NCBI GenBank assembly: GCA_023229065.1
Contig: JALNZZ010000139.1
Location: 1-5,433 of the forward strand
Length of the DNA stretch: 5,433 nucleotides
From: Porticoccaceae bacterium
GTDB taxonomy: Bacteria > Pseudomonadota > Gammaproteobacteria > Pseudomonadales > Porticoccaceae
Direction of reading: 5' to 3'
In this document: in pieces, positions 5,166 to 5,433 of the stretch
Layout of the letters: each line of letters begins with the position of its first letter
Numbering within the stretch: position 1 is the stretch's first letter
Translations under genes and position numbers: made by a program
The notes under the pieces: model-generated
The model's database searches: none
What the model saw: the letters and a program-made list of their open reading frames with translations, nothing else
What the model was told of the DNA's origin: nothing

Positions 5166-5433
5166 GTGGCCAAAAAACCCTCCACTGCCTACGTCTGCAA
5201 CGAATGTGGCGCTGACTTCGCCAAATGGCAAGGCCAGTGCGGTGAGTGTGGGGCCTGGAACAGCCTGAGTGAAGTGCGCCTGGGAGCCGTGAAGGCCGGC
5301 AGGGGGCGGCGCAGCGGCGGGGGCTTTGCCGGCGCAGCCGACGGTGCCATCAAGGTGTTGGCGGATATCGCCGTTGATGAAGTTCCACGTATTCCCAGTG
5401 GCTCTGCAGAGCTGGATTTGGTGTTGGGGGGAG
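5166..5433 (+). CDS. radA: DNA repair protein RadA/Sms, N-terminal part (truncated by window end)
   Basis: The first 89 residues of RadA (Sms), a cytoplasmic RecA-related ATPase that drives branch migration in homologous recombination and helps process recombination intermediates. Family members have about 450-460 residues. The diagnostic N-terminal C4 zinc finger is intact: CNEC at residues 11-14 and CGEC at 25-28, within the family-typical YVCNECGADFAKWQGQCGECGAWNSL. A Gly/Arg-rich linker follows, and then the run-in to the ATPase core, IPSGSAELDLVLGG. The Walker A motif lies just past the window end and cannot be checked. The start is GTG at 5166, supported by AGGAA at 5155-5159 with six bases of spacing and by the MAKK start usual for this family. 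The gene runs divergently from the DnaT-like/P-like operon, with 103 bp between the two start codons. The truncation is due to the window only. Confidence 0.96.
   Translation, partial: MAKKPSTAYVCNECGADFAKWQGQCGECGAWNSLSEVRLGAVKAGRGRRSGGGFAGAADGAIKVLADIAVDEVPRIPSGSAELDLVLGG

Overview
The window looks like core chromosome of a free-living gammaproteobacterium. GC content is moderately high. The ParC protein is very close to the Pseudomonas type, with the same residue numbering at the quinolone-resistance positions. The general character suggests a Pseudomonas relative or a marine Cellvibrionales/Halieaceae-type organism; that placement is inference from remembered protein similarity, and no search was run. 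There are no transposases, CRISPR repeats, tRNA or rRNA genes.

Layout, left to right. (1) parC (topoisomerase IV subunit A) is complete, on the plus strand, 48-2300. (2) After a 140-bp gap with promoter-like elements and a perfect inverted repeat comes a small GlsB/YeaQ/YmgE-type membrane protein gene (2441-2689), closed by a strong intrinsic terminator. (3) A 282-bp gap carries a recognisable promoter with a 10-bp palindrome between its -35 and -10 boxes. It leads into a small single-domain cupin gene (2972-3328). (4) Convergent to the cupin is a two-gene minus-strand operon: a DnaT-like protein with three tandem DnaT domains (5062-3971), overlapped by a gene resembling the phage lambda replication protein P (4059-3394). 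(5) Divergent from that operon is the start of radA/sms (5166 onward), cut by the window end.

The most interesting part is the minus-strand pair. In E. coli, DnaT works in PriA-dependent replication restart, handing the fork to DnaC for loading of the DnaB helicase. Lambda P is a phage-encoded DnaB loader. A chromosomal operon coupling a triple-DnaT-domain protein with a P-like protein, back to back with the recombination/branch-migration helicase gene radA, suggests a non-DnaC replication-restart or helicase-loading module built from phage-type parts. The two genes overlap by about 90-100 bp in different frames, and the overlap encodes only the tail of the DnaT-like protein. Family assignments rest on motif reading by eye; the joint function is inference.

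parC, radA and the DnaT/P pair all concern chromosome topology, replication and repair. The small membrane protein and the cupin look like independent, individually regulated single-gene units.
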